From assembly GCA_963696315.1 (NCBI GenBank), contig CAVOJU010000050.1, positions 1 through 64,000 on the forward strand: a DNA stretch of 64,000 nucleotides, given 5' to 3'. The notes below the pieces were generated by a model. That model did no database searches, was not told where the DNA came from, and saw only the letters and a program-made list of their open reading frames with translations. Origin of the DNA: CAWKEY01 sp963696315 (lineage in GTDB: Bacteria > Pseudomonadota > Gammaproteobacteria > Methylococcales > Methylomonadaceae). A program made the translations under genes and the position numbers. Positions 44,408-54,549 of this stretch are shown here, in pieces; position 1 is the first letter of the stretch; each line of letters opens with the position of its first letter.

Positions 44408-44802
44408 TGAAGACTCCCAAAGCTAGTGACAATTAAAACGTGAGGCTCAGCCAAAACGCCTGAGACCTTTGTCGTGGCTGGGTCAAGGTACACCTTTTCA
44501 AGGCAATTGACTATCAGCGAAAAATAGAATCAGACTCGACATAGGGTCAACTGGCCGTTCGGGCAGTGCGCTAGCTAAGAGAATCCGGAAGCTGGAAACC
44601 TGCACAAGTTTGTATCGAACAGATTTGCATTAGCCCGAAGGGTGGCAAACAGGATGGACTGCCTGCCAGGATTATGTGCTATTTTTATGGACTTTGACTA
44701 CATTGATTCGTGCTAAGCCCGCAAAATTAACGCTGCCTCAAGGCAGTCAGCGGAGTACAATAAGCGCAATTATTTTCTTAATTCTCTAAGGAAGGCTGTC
44801 TT
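44408..44802. promoter_or_regulatory. Intergenic region upstream of nifJ
   Basis: 395 bases without a gene. It should contain divergent promoters for the K+ channel and nifJ. I see no convincing sigma-54 -24/-12 (TGGCAC-N5-TTGC) or NifA site. An AAGGAAGG ribosome-binding site is at about 44788-44795 for nifJ. A short repeat-like string (CAGACTCGACATAGGGTCA) is at about 44530. Confidence 0.5.
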
Positions 44803-47800
44803 ATGCAAAATCAGCAAACTGTTACTATCGATGGCAATCAGGCCGCGGCGACAATAGCGCACAAATTAAACGAAGTGATCGCGATTTATCCGATTACGCC
44901 GTCCTCCAATATGGGGGAATGGGCGGATGAGTGGTCGGCGCGCGGGCAGGTGAATCTGTGGGGAACGGTGCCGCAGGTGACCGAAATGCAGAGCGAGGCG
45001 GGTGCGGCCGGCGCCATTCACGGTGCCTTGCAGGCCGGCTCGATGGCAACCACGTTTACCGCTTCCCAGGGTTTGCTGTTGATGCTGCCCAATATGTACA
45101 AAATTGCCGGCGAATTGACGCCGACGGTATTTCATATTGCCGCCCGTTCCCTGGCTTGTCAGGGCTTGTCGATTTTCGGCGATCATAGCGATGTGATGTC
45201 GGCGCGGATGACCGGTTTTGCGATGCTGTGTTCCAACTCGCCGCAGGAAGCTATGGATTTCGCACTGATTGCGCATGCCGTGGCTCTGGAAAGCCGTATT
45301 CCGTTGATGCATTTTTTTGATGGCTTTAGAACTTCGCACGAAATCGCCAAAATAAATACCCTAAGCGACGATGTCCTGCGCGCGATGATTAATGAAGACT
45401 GGGTTACCGCATTTCGCAGCCGGGCATTAACATCAGACCATCCGGTATTGCGCGGTACGGCGCAGAATCCGGATGTGTATTTTCAGGCGCGGGAAACGGT
45501 CAATGCTTATTATCAGGCCATGCCCGGAATCGTGCAGAACGCGATGGATCGATTTGCCGGACTCACTGGACGGCAGTATCGCCTGTTTGAGTATTTGGGT
45601 TCAGATCAGGCGGAACGCGTGATCGTGATCATGGGCTCAGGCGCCGAGGCGGTCGCTGAGACGCTGGATTATCTGAATGCGCAGGGTGAATCGGTGGGCT
45701 TGCTTAAAGTCCGTTTATACAGGCCTTTCGATGCAGAGAGTCTTTTGGCTGCGCTTCCGACTAGTTGCCGCAAGATTGCTGTGCTGGATCGTACCAAAGA
45801 GCCGGGGCAGACGGCGAGCCCTTATATAAAGATGTCCTGAGTGCTATCGCACAGAATTACACCAGCCCTGCACCCAGGTTTTCGGTGTTGCCTAAAGTCG
45901 TGGGCGGACGCTACGGTCTGTCTTCCAAGGAATTTACGCCGGGTATGATCAAGGCGATTTTTGACGAGCTGAAACGCGAGCAACCCAAAAATGGCTTCAC
46001 CATCGGCATACACGATGATGTGACCCATACCAGTCTGGACTGGGATGCCAGCTATCGTACGGATGCTCACGCCGGCGCGATTCAGGCGATGTTTTACGGC
46101 TTGGGCAGTGACGGCACGGTGAGCGCCAATAAAAACAGCATTAAAATCATCGGCGAAGCGACCGATTTGTATGCGCAGGGCTATTTCGTGTATGACTCGA
46201 AAAAATCCGGGGCAATTACCGTGTCGCATTTGCGCTTCGGCCCCAAACCGATACGGTCGACCTATCTGATCGGCGAAAACGATGCCAATTTTATCGGCTG
46301 TCATCAGACGATTTTCCTGGATCGCTACGACATGCTGAGCAACGCGGCAGACAACGCGGTATTTTTACTGAACTCGCCGGAATCCGTGGACAAGGTGTGG
46401 GCATCGCTGCCGCCCAAAATGCAGCAGCAGATGATCGCTAAAAAGATTCGCTTCTATGTGATAGACGGCTATGCCGTGGCCGAAAAGACCGGTATGGGCA
46501 AGCGCGTGAATACCATCATGCAGACCTGTTTCTTTGCCATATCCGGCGTGCTGCCGCAAGATCAGGCCATTGCCGCGATCAAGCAGGCGGTCGAAAAGAC
46601 CTACGGTAAAAAAGGTCACCACATTGTCGAGTTAAACTTTAAAGCCATTGATGAAACGCTGGCGAATTTGCATGAGGTTCCGCTGCCTGCAGCGTGTGCT
46701 TCCAATGTCTTGGATATTCAATCCTGCATCCCTGATTCCGCCCCCGATTTTATCAAACGCATCACCGGTGAAATCATTGCCGGCCGGGGAGATGCCTTGC
46801 CGGTCAGCGCAATGCCCATTGACGGCACCTTCCCAACGGGCACGGCGGCTTATGAAAAGCGCAATTTGGCCTTGGAAATTCCGGTCTGGGAAACTGATTT
46901 GTGCACCCAGTGCGGAAAATGTGTGCTGGTTTGTCCGCATTCGGTCATTCGCAGCAAGATTTATTCGGATGAACTGTTGGACGATGCGCCCGAAACTTTC
47001 AAACACATGGCCATGTTAGGCAAGGATTTTCCGGCCGGTTTGGCCATGACTTATCAGGTTGCGCCGGAAGATTGCACGGGCTGTACCTTGTGCGTGGAAA
47101 TTTGTCCGATTCGGGATAAATCCAACGCCAGCCGCAAGGCCTTGAATATGCAGCTGCAGCCGCCGTTGCGTGAAGCCGAACGCGAAAATTGGGATTTCTT
47201 TTTATCGCTGCCCGAATATGATCGGCGCTTGATAAAAACCAATACCATCAAGGGTGCGATGGTGATGCAGCCCTTGTTCGAGTTTTCCGGTGCTTGCGTC
47301 GGTTGCGGTGAAACGCCGTATATAAAATTGGCCTCACAGTTGTTTGGTGATCGCATGGTCATTGCCAACGCCACGGGCTGTTCTTCAATTTACGGCGGTA
47401 ATTTACCGACCACACCATGGACAAAAAACCCCGAAGGGCGCGGGCCGGCGTGGAATAATTCCTTGTTTGAAGACAATGCCGAATTCGGTTTGGGCATGCG
47501 GATTTCCATAGACAAACAAAACGAACAGGCTCAAGAGCTGTTGTTGTCATTGCGTGATCAGCTAGGCGGTGAATTGGTTGATGCTATTGTCAATGCTGAC
47601 CAATCCAATGAAGCGGGGATTTATGAGCAGCGGGAGCGGGTGGCCGCACTTAAGCAGAAGCTGAGTACCACCGCGTTGCCCGCCTCACAAAATCAGGCCG
47701 CGCAAACTTTGCTCCAACTGGCCGACAGCCTGTGCAAAAAAAGCGTGTGGATTATCGGCGGCGATGGCTGGGCCTATGATATCGGCTTTGGCGGTGTTGA

Positions 47801-48458
47801 CCATGTGCTGGCCAGCGGCCGCAACGTCAATATTCTGGTGCTGGATACCGAGGTATATTCCAACACCGGCGGACAAACTTCCAAATCAACGCCGCTGGGT
47901 GCCGTGGCAAAATTCGCGGCGGGCGGTAAAGCTACGGCTAAAAAAGATTTGGCCTTATTGGCGATGGATTACGCCAATGTTTATGTCGCCCATGTCGCTT
48001 ATGCGGGCAAGGATATACAAACCCTGAATGCCTTTTTGGAAGCCGAAGCCCACGATGGCCCGTCCATTATCATCGCTTATGCGCCCTGTATTGCGCACGG
48101 TGTCGATATGTCCAACAACCACCGCCAACAAAATCTGGCTGTAAAAAGCGGCCATTGGCCGTTGTTCCGCTTTGATCCCAGCAAAGCCAAAGAGGGCAAA
48201 AATCCGATGAAGCTGGATTCCGCGGAACCGTCCATCCCTTACCGTGATTTTGTCAAAACCGAAACCCGTTTCAGTATGTTATGGCAATCTCATCCCGAAG
48301 ATGCAGAGCGTTTTCTGGCGCAGGCGCAGCAGGATGTCAAAAATCGCTATCGTTATTACAAACAACTATCGGAGCTGGAATGGAGCGAAAACACCAGCGT
48401 TTCTGCGGTAAAGGCGCAACTGAAAACGGACGTAGCAATGGAGAAAGACAATGGTTGA
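44803..48458 (+). pseudogene. nifJ: Pyruvate:ferredoxin (flavodoxin) oxidoreductase, one frameshift
   Basis: Converts pyruvate and CoA to acetyl-CoA, CO2 and reduced ferredoxin/flavodoxin. Frame 1 (44803-45840) carries domain I (AIYPITPSSNMGEWADEWSA, GSMATTFTASQGLLL) up to AVLDRTKEPG; frame 2 (to 48458) resumes with ADGEPLYKDVLSAIAQNY. One base is missing near 45807 in a GGGG run. Downstream are two 4Fe-4S sites (CTQCGKCVLVCP, CTGCTLCVEICP), the proximal-cluster CVGCGETPY and the TPP motif GDGWAYDIGFGG. Otherwise full length (~1,218 codons), so a sequence error is more likely than a dead gene. Confidence 0.93.
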
Positions 48459-49464
48459 TTTAACAACTGAATATTTAGGCTTGAAACTGGCGCATCCCTT
48501 AGTACCGTCGGCATCGCCGTTTAGTAAGGATGCCGGCAGTGCCAAGCGACTGGAAGATGCCGGTGCCTCGGCGATTGTGATGCATTCACTGTTTGAAGAA
48601 AAAATTGAAGCCGAAGAGCAACAAATGGCGCGGTTTTTTTATGATCAGTCGATAGGCTATGGCGAGGCCGACTCGTTTCATCCGGTACCGGAGAACATTC
48701 AAACCTATCAGGAACAATACCTGGAAACAGTGCAAAAACTGAAGTCGGCGCTGTCAATTCCTGTCATTGCCAGTTTGAACGGAAGTTCCTTAAGCGGCTG
48801 GGTAGAGTACGGTACACAGCTTCAACAGGCGGGTGCGGATGCCCTGGAGCTGAATATCTACCATCTTGCCGCTAATGCAGAAGAAAGCAGCGAAACTGTT
48901 GAAAACCGGTACCTTGATATTTTGCAGGAATTAAAACTGCATGTCAGTTTGCCGATTACGATGAAATTATCGCCCCAATTCAGCTCGCCTATTCATTTCG
49001 CCAAACGCCTCGAAATGGCCGGAGCCAATGGCGTGGCGATCTTCAATCGTTTTTATCAGCCCGATATTGATCTGGAAACGCTGGAAGTGATACCAAAACT
49101 GGAGCTGTCATCTTCATCGGAAGCCTTGTTGAGGATTCGCTGGATAGCCTTGCTGCATGGCCGGGTCAACCTCTCCTTAGCCGTTACCGGCGGTTTTCAT
49201 CAAACCCCGGACGTTTTGAAAGCGCTGATGGCAGGCGCGGATGTGGTGCATCTGTGCAGTGTGCTGTTAAAGCATGGCACTGGGCGTTTGAGCGAAATTC
49301 TCGATGAGCTGGAGCAATGGCTCGACGAACATGACTATGAATCCATCAAACAACTAAAAGGCAGCGTCAGTCAGCAGCATGCCATCGACCCGACGGCGTA
49401 TGAGCGCGCTAATTATGTGCAGGTTTTGGATAATTATTCCTGCCCGAGCGGCGTGTTGCGCTAG
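48451..49464 (+). CDS. Dihydroorotate dehydrogenase-like flavoprotein
   Basis: 337 residues of the TIM-barrel FMN family: DLTTEYLGLKLAHPLVPSAS, IPVIASLNGSSLSGWVEYG, ADALELNIYH, ITMKLSPQFSSP, AVTGGFHQTPDVLKALMAGA. It lacks the pyrimidine-pathway context and overlaps the nifJ end by 8 bases. This pairing is common: DHODH-like proteins are encoded with, or fused to, pyruvate:ferredoxin oxidoreductases, which suggests a role in electron transfer rather than uracil synthesis. The substrate is unknown. Confidence 0.88.
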   Translation: MVDLTTEYLGLKLAHPLVPSASPFSKDAGSAKRLEDAGASAIVMHSLFEEKIEAEEQQMARFFYDQSIGYGEADSFHPVPENIQTYQEQYLETVQKLKSALSIPVIASLNGSSLSGWVEYGTQLQQAGADALELNIYHLAANAEESSETVENRYLDILQELKLHVSLPITMKLSPQFSSPIHFAKRLEMAGANGVAIFNRFYQPDIDLETLEVIPKLELSSSSEALLRIRWIALLHGRVNLSLAVTGGFHQTPDVLKALMAGADVVHLCSVLLKHGTGRLSEILDELEQWLDEHDYESIKQLKGSVSQQHAIDPTAYERANYVQVLDNYSCPSGVLR

Positions 49465-49493
49465 GCATTGCAAGGCTAAAATGCAGGGCTATT

Positions 49494-49554
49494 GTAGGAG
49501 CGGCGCCCTCGTCGCGACTAAAGCGTCAAGTCGCGACGAGGGCGCCGCTCCTAC
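49494..49554. repeat. Large perfect palindrome (REP-like)
   Basis: 26-base arms pair perfectly (49494-49519 with 49529-49554; the arm begins GTAGGAGCGGCGCCCTCGTC) around a 9-base loop. It lies 29 bases after the DHODH-like gene, between convergent genes, and would form a very strong hairpin usable as a terminator. A single arm of the same repeat is at 8765-8788. Confidence 0.9.
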
Positions 49555-49574
49555 TGAAGGTTTTCTGCTATCGG

Positions 49575-50420
49575 TCAGCCTGTCGCAACTGGCCGATTTT
49601 TATTTCTGATCCATTCACTCCAAGACCCCGCATAAAGTTTGGAACCGCTTAATCCGGCGTGTTCCATAGCCAGTAGGTTGTGGCAGGCGGTTACCCCTGA
49701 GCCGCAGGTATGCACGGTCTGTTCGGGTGGCGTCTCACCCAATAGTTGTTTAAATTGTTTACGCAATTGATCAGCCGGTAAAAACAGGCCGTCGCTGGCC
49801 AGGTTTAACTGGAAGGGCCGGTTGATGGCGCCCGGAATGTGGCCGGCAACGGGGTCTATCGGTTCCTGCTCGCCGCGGTAACGTTCGGGTGTTCTGGCAT
49901 CAATGAGTTTGATAGTTTTTGCCGCTAATTGGTCGCGCACTTGCGCGGCGCTCAGCCAGCAGTTCTCATTCAGATAAGCTCTGAACGCGGCAGCTTTAAA
50001 GGTCGGCAGTGCGGTGGTCATCGCATAACCCTGTTTTTGCCAGTATTTGATGCCGCCGTCCAATACGGCAACATTTTCATGGCCCATGCAGCGCAACAGC
50101 CACCAAAAGCGTCCGGCAAAAGCGCCCCCGGCATCATCATACACGATGATCTGGCTTTGATTGCTTACGCCCCAGAAGCCCAGTTTTTTCGCGAGCACCG
50201 AGAAGTTTGGCAGTGGGTGGCGGCCGGTGAAGTCAGTGAGCGCCGAAGACAAGTCCTTGTTCAAGTGGGCATAGCGGGCATGAGGAATATGGCCCATGCG
50301 ATAGGCTTTTGCGCCGGCATCGGTATCGGCCAGGGAAAAGCGGCAGTCAAAGATAATCCAGTTGGGATTGTTAAGCTGTTGATTGAGACTGTCTGCCGAA
50401 ATCAGGGTGGTGTAGCTCAT
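49575..50420 (-). CDS. sseA: Thiosulfate/3-mercaptopyruvate sulfurtransferase
   Basis: 281 residues with two rhodanese domains. The N-terminal inactive domain has FDCRFSLADTDAGAKAYRMG and HIPHARYAHL; the C-terminal domain has IDARTPERYRGEQEP and the active loop CGSGVTAC near residue 238. The CGSGVTA loop is typical of SseA/mercaptopyruvate-type enzymes (rhodaneses usually have CRKGVTA). Cytoplasmic. It is followed 5 bases upstream by the quinone oxidoreductase gene on the same strand, likely co-transcribed. Confidence 0.9.
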   Translation of the reverse strand: MSYTTLISADSLNQQLNNPNWIIFDCRFSLADTDAGAKAYRMGHIPHARYAHLNKDLSSALTDFTGRHPLPNFSVLAKKLGFWGVSNQSQIIVYDDAGGAFAGRFWWLLRCMGHENVAVLDGGIKYWQKQGYAMTTALPTFKAAAFRAYLNENCWLSAAQVRDQLAAKTIKLIDARTPERYRGEQEPIDPVAGHIPGAINRPFQLNLASDGLFLPADQLRKQFKQLLGETPPEQTVHTCGSGVTACHNLLAMEHAGLSGSKLYAGSWSEWIRNKNRPVATG

Positions 50421-50424
50421 GTTG

Positions 50425-51389
50425 TTATACCGTTAGAATGATTTTGCCAATGTGTTGACTGCTTTCCATGAGTGCATGGGCTTTGGCCGCTTCTGCCAAT
50501 GGAAAAGTAGTGTGGATGATGGGTTTGATTTGACCATAGTCGAGTAGCGGCCAGACATTTTCCAGTAGACTTTTGGCAATGGCCGCTTTAAAGGCATTGT
50601 CTCTGGCGCGCAAGGTTGAGCCGGTAATAGTGAGCCGTTTCAGCATGACCGGCAGCAGGTTGATTTCTGCATTGGGTCCGCCTTGCACGGCGATTTGCAC
50701 CAACCGGGCATCAAACGCCATGCATTTCAGGTTGCGCGGAAAATAATCGCCCCCGATTATATCCAGGATGACATTGACGCCGTTGCCGCCGGTCAGTTGG
50801 CTGATGACTTCAACAAAGTCCTGTTCCTTGTAGTTGATGGCGGCATTGGCGCCGAGTTCTGTGCAGAACTGGCATTTGGCGTGGATCCAGCCGTGACAAA
50901 GATTTTGGCGTCAAAGGCCTTCGCCAGTTGTATGGCAGTCGTACCTATGCCGCTGGTGCCGCCATGCACTAATAAGGTTTCTCCGGCTTGAAGTCCGGCG
51001 CGGTCAAATACATTGCTCCAGACGGTAAAAAAAGTTTCTGGCAAGGCGGCGGCTTCGATCAAACTCAGGTTTTTGGGGATGGGCAAGCACAGTTCGGCGG
51101 AGGCGACGCAATATTCTGCATAGCCGCCGCCTGTTACCAGGGCGCAAACGTTGTCGCCTACATTTAAATGAGCAACATGGGGGCCTAATGTAACAATGGT
51201 TCCTGCGATTTCCAGGCCCGGAATGTCGGATGCGCCGGGTGGCGGCGGATACAGGCCCTTGCGCTGCATGACATCAGGCCGGTTGATGCCGGCGGCGGCG
51301 ACCTGAATCAATACCTCGTTTGTTGAGGGTATCGGCACGGGCCGTTCTGTTGGTTGTAAAGTGTCGGCTGCAATTTCTATGGCGATCAT
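50425..51389 (-). pseudogene. Quinone oxidoreductase (zinc-free MDR family), one frameshift
   Basis: NAD(P)H:quinone oxidoreductase of the PIG3/QOR type. Frame 1 (from ATG 51389) has IPGLEIAGTIVTLGPHV, the nucleotide-binding HGGTSGIGTTAIQLAKAF and IFVTAGS. After one missing base near 50885 (CCAAA run), the other frame continues KCQFCTELGANAAINYKEQD, DIIGGDYFPRNLKCMAFDARL to the stop at 50425 (SSQHIGKIILTV). Together about 321 codons, family-sized, so either a recent mutation or a sequencing error. Confidence 0.88.
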
Positions 51390-51468
51390 GGCGTAATAAA
51401 ATCATTCATGCAGTTTTAGGATGCAGGTATTATATGCGCTGGTTATTTTGCGGTGACAGGAAAAGTAG

Positions 51469-52500
51469 ATGATTCGTGCAGGTATCGTAGGCGGAACCGG
51501 ATATACCGGAGTTGAATTATTGCGGATTTTAGCATTGCACCCAGGGGTTGAGGTGACCGTAGTGACGTCACGCTCCGATGCTGGCGTCAGGGTGGATGCG
51601 CTTTATCCGAGTTTGCGCGGCCACATAGATGTGCTATTCAGCTTGCCTGAAGTGGAAAATTTGGCCGAGTGCGATGTGGTGTTTTTTGCCACGCCCAATG
51701 GCGCCGCGATGTTGATGGCGGAAGCCTTGCTGGCACGAGGTATCAAAGTGATTGATCTGTCAGCGGATTTCAGGATAAAGGATGTAAAGGTCTGGGAAAA
51801 ATGGTACGGCATGACGCACGCCAGTCCCGATTTGATTGCCGAGGCGGTTTATGGTTTGCCGGAGGTCAATCGTGAGGCGATTAAAAAAACTAACTTGCTG
51901 GCGTGCCCCGGCTGTTATCCAACGGCGGTGCAGCTTGGGTTTTTACCGTTGATTGAAAACGGCTTGATCGATGTGGACCATCTTATCGCCGATGTTAAAT
52001 CGGGGGTCAGCGGCGCCGGTCGTAAAGCGGAGTTGGCAACGCTGATGAGTGAAACCGGCGAAAGCTTCAAAGCCTATGCTGTTTCTGGACATCGCCATTT
52101 ACCGGAAATTGCTCAGGGCCTGGAGATTGCGGCCGGGAAAACCGTCGGCTTGACCTTTGTGCCGCATTTGACGCCGATGATCAGAGGCATTCATGCCACT
52201 TTATACGGGCGCATAACGGCTGATTTGAATGATGTGCAGACCTTGTATGAACAAAGATATGCGGATGAGCCTTTTGTTGATGTGCTGCCGAAAGCGACAC
52301 ATCCTGACACCCGCAACGTAAGAGGCAGTAATCTCTGTCAGATTGCCATTCACCAACCCCAAGGCGGGCATACGATTGTCGTGTTGTCGGTGATTGATAA
52401 TCTGGTAAAAGGTGCTGCGGGGCAGGCTATTCAGTGTATGAATTTGATGTTTGGATTGGATGAAAAACAGGGGTTGGCGATGGTCGCGTTGTATCCTTAA
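51469..52500 (+). CDS. argC: N-acetyl-gamma-glutamyl-phosphate reductase
   Basis: Third step of arginine synthesis, NADPH-dependent. 343 residues: GIVGGTGYTGVELLRIL at 5-21, VFFATPNGAA, active Cys149 in CPGCYPT, the SGVSGAGRKAE loop and the late His in SGHRHLPEI. Divergent from the quinone oxidoreductase and 66 bases before erpA, a frequent gammaproteobacterial order. Confidence 0.97.
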   Translation: MIRAGIVGGTGYTGVELLRILALHPGVEVTVVTSRSDAGVRVDALYPSLRGHIDVLFSLPEVENLAECDVVFFATPNGAAMLMAEALLARGIKVIDLSADFRIKDVKVWEKWYGMTHASPDLIAEAVYGLPEVNREAIKKTNLLACPGCYPTAVQLGFLPLIENGLIDVDHLIADVKSGVSGAGRKAELATLMSETGESFKAYAVSGHRHLPEIAQGLEIAAGKTVGLTFVPHLTPMIRGIHATLYGRITADLNDVQTLYEQRYADEPFVDVLPKATHPDTRNVRGSNLCQIAIHQPQGGHTIVVLSVIDNLVKGAAGQAIQCMNLMFGLDEKQGLAMVALYP

Positions 52501-52566
52501 TTCTTGACTATAGCGCTGGGTATAGTCATAATTTAATTCATTATTAATCTATGAGTGTTTGTAATT

Positions 52567-52899
52567 ATGGCTGATCCGATTGTTTTTACTGATAGCGCGG
52601 CTTCCAAAGTGAGCGAATTGATTGCCGAAGAAGGCAATGATAATTTGAAGCTGAGGGTATATGTCTCGGGCGGCGGTTGTTCAGGCTTTCAATATGGCTT
52701 CACTTTTGATGAAGAGGTGAATGAGGATGACACTCAGGTTGAAAAAGGCGGTGTCACCGTTTTGATAGACGCCATGAGTATCCAGTATTTATCCGGCGCT
52801 GAAATTGATTATAAAGAGGATTTATCTGGTGCGCAGTTTGTGATCCGTAATCCTAATGCAACTACTACCTGCGGTTGCGGTTCTTCATTTTCTGCATAA
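52567..52899 (+). CDS. erpA: Iron-sulfur cluster insertion protein ErpA
   Basis: A-type Fe-S carrier. 110 residues from ATG 52567; I drop the upstream in-frame ATG at 52555. The three cluster-binding cysteines are Cys38 in SGGGCSGFQYGF and Cys102/Cys104 in TCGCGSSF. Delivers clusters to isoprenoid and other essential enzymes. Sits directly after argC. Confidence 0.96.
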   Translation: MADPIVFTDSAASKVSELIAEEGNDNLKLRVYVSGGGCSGFQYGFTFDEEVNEDDTQVEKGGVTVLIDAMSIQYLSGAEIDYKEDLSGAQFVIRNPNATTTCGCGSSFSA

Positions 52900-53128
52900 T
52901 TCTTTAGGGGGGCGTTGGGCAACCTTTTATTTGCTTTGTTTCTTATTGATCTCTACGATAAATCCCGCCAAGACTACCTTTTCATTGACGCCCGGAATCG
53001 CTTTAGAATTACTGGGCACAACGATCATTTTCTGTGTGCTAGCCAGGCAACAGCAATTGCATGCACATGACCCGGCTCATTTGCCCGGCACCGCAAATCA
53101 AATTGACAATGCCTTCAAGACTGATTGA
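52856..53128 (+). CDS. Small membrane protein after erpA, uncertain
   Basis: The frame opens inside erpA and continues 229 bases past its stop. The part beyond erpA has two hydrophobic segments (WATFYLLCFLLIST and LTPGIALELLGTTIIFCVLA) and a polar tail (QQQLHAHDPAHLPGTANQID). A non-ATG start (TTG near 52931) would keep both helices. No family recognised. In many relatives anmK follows erpA; nothing of anmK is seen here, so this could be a remnant or a distinct small gene. Confidence 0.35.
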   Translation: MQLLPAVAVLHFLHNSLGGRWATFYLLCFLLISTINPAKTTFSLTPGIALELLGTTIIFCVLARQQQLHAHDPAHLPGTANQIDNAFKTD

Positions 53129-53167
53129 GGGCCTCGGTTGTATATAAAATCAAAGCTTTGAGCTGAA

Positions 53168-54469
53168 TTAGTTGAAGCGCGATTGGTTTTTTGCAAACAG
53201 CATACGGGATTTGGCCTGATTTAGCTGTGCGAGGAGAGGCTGAGTTTGAGTTTTGAAGCTGGCTAGCAATTTGGTGCTGATGGGTAAAGAATTGGGCAAC
53301 GCAACAGTCAGCGGGTTGCGGTAATTGCCATCAACGTGGAACTCATAGTGCAGATGCGGGCCAGTTGCCAGGCCGGTTTGGCCTACATAACCAATTACTT
53401 CACCTTGTTTGACTTGGCTGCCGATGGTCAGGCCTTTCTTGAATTTGGAAAGATGGGCGTAAAGCGTTTCATAGCGCTCGCCATGTTTAATGACAACGAC
53501 TTGGCCATAGCCGCCTTTGCGGCCGCTGAATACGATTTCACCATCGGCGGTAGATTTTACCGGAGTTCCAGTTCTGGCTGCATAATCAACACCTTTATGG
53601 GCGCGAATTCTGTTGAGTACCGGGTGCTTACGGTGAGCATCAAAATGTGAGCTGACGCGTGCAAAATCAACAGGAGTACTTAAAAAAGCTTTACGCATTC
53701 CACCGCCATCCGGAGAGTAATAACTGACATGGCCTTTTTGGTCTTTATATCTAACGGCCATATAGGACTTGCCCTGGTTAATAAATTCAGCGGCAACAAT
53801 TTCGTCATTGTCAGTTGTGATGCCGTCAACAACTTTTTTTTCATAAAGTACGGTGAACTGGTCGCCCTTATGCAGATTGCTGGCAAAATCGATGTCCCAG
53901 GCAAAAATATTGGTAAGCTGCTCAATCAGTTTGGCCGATAATCCTGCCTTTTCCCCATCTATGTATAAAGAAGACTCGACCGTTGCTTGAGCACTGATGA
54001 ATTGATGTGTGCTGTTTCGTTTGGATTCACCAATCGAGAACTCATAATTATCACGATCCGCCATTATTGTCTGGATGTCTTCTTCGGCGAAGGCCGATGG
54101 TTCAGTCTGGATCTGGCTAAATGGAGTTTCGAGTTGCAGGCTAGAGCCGTTGGTAAAGCGGTTAGAAACCAGGATTTGGTGGCGCAGACGGCCAGACTGA
54201 GGCTTATCAGTGTTGGCGGCAGAAAGGAGTGAAGGCTTTTTACCTTCTATCAGCCTGTGCTTGACAGTATGGGTTCGTTCCGCCTTAATCGACAGCCGAG
54301 ATGTTCCGTGAATCTTACTATTAAGCTTGGCATGTGAAACGAGCACTGACTTCATGCGTGTAACTTTGCCTTTGCCTTTGCTTTTAAGCGTTGTTGACGC
54401 ATGGCTGGAAGCAGTCGCAAGGACTAGGCTTATTCCTAAAAATAGTGAAGTATAAGATCTGTATTTCAC
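53168..54469 (-). CDS. M23 family murein endopeptidase
   Basis: 433 residues: signal peptide (YTSLFLGISLVLATASSHAS), a long basic N-terminal domain, an OapA/LysM-like middle region (FAWDIDFASNLHKGDQFTVL) and a LytM/M23 zinc peptidase domain with metal ligands in HKGVDYAARTGTPV (HxxxD) and HLHYEFHVDG (HxH). It cuts peptide cross-links in peptidoglycan. MepM-like architecture; the gene is next to tyrS, as commonly seen. Confidence 0.92.
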   Translation of the reverse strand: MKYRSYTSLFLGISLVLATASSHASTTLKSKGKGKVTRMKSVLVSHAKLNSKIHGTSRLSIKAERTHTVKHRLIEGKKPSLLSAANTDKPQSGRLRHQILVSNRFTNGSSLQLETPFSQIQTEPSAFAEEDIQTIMADRDNYEFSIGESKRNSTHQFISAQATVESSLYIDGEKAGLSAKLIEQLTNIFAWDIDFASNLHKGDQFTVLYEKKVVDGITTDNDEIVAAEFINQGKSYMAVRYKDQKGHVSYYSPDGGGMRKAFLSTPVDFARVSSHFDAHRKHPVLNRIRAHKGVDYAARTGTPVKSTADGEIVFSGRKGGYGQVVVIKHGERYETLYAHLSKFKKGLTIGSQVKQGEVIGYVGQTGLATGPHLHYEFHVDGNYRNPLTVALPNSLPISTKLLASFKTQTQPLLAQLNQAKSRMLFAKNQSRFN

Positions 54470-54549
54470 GAGGCTGCCGGTAAGTAATTGAAATATATTT
54501 AATTATTAGTTCTTAATATATTTAGGGTATCATTTTAAAGTTTTTGCAG

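Noticed and set aside
44408..44802. Sigma-54/NifA promoter for nifJ
   Set aside because: No TGGCAC-N5-TTGC or TGT-N10-ACA pair was found; the PFOR is more likely metabolic than nif-specific.
45765..45840. Programmed frameshift in nifJ
   Set aside because: No slippery heptamer or strong downstream structure is evident, and other genes here show similar single-base breaks.
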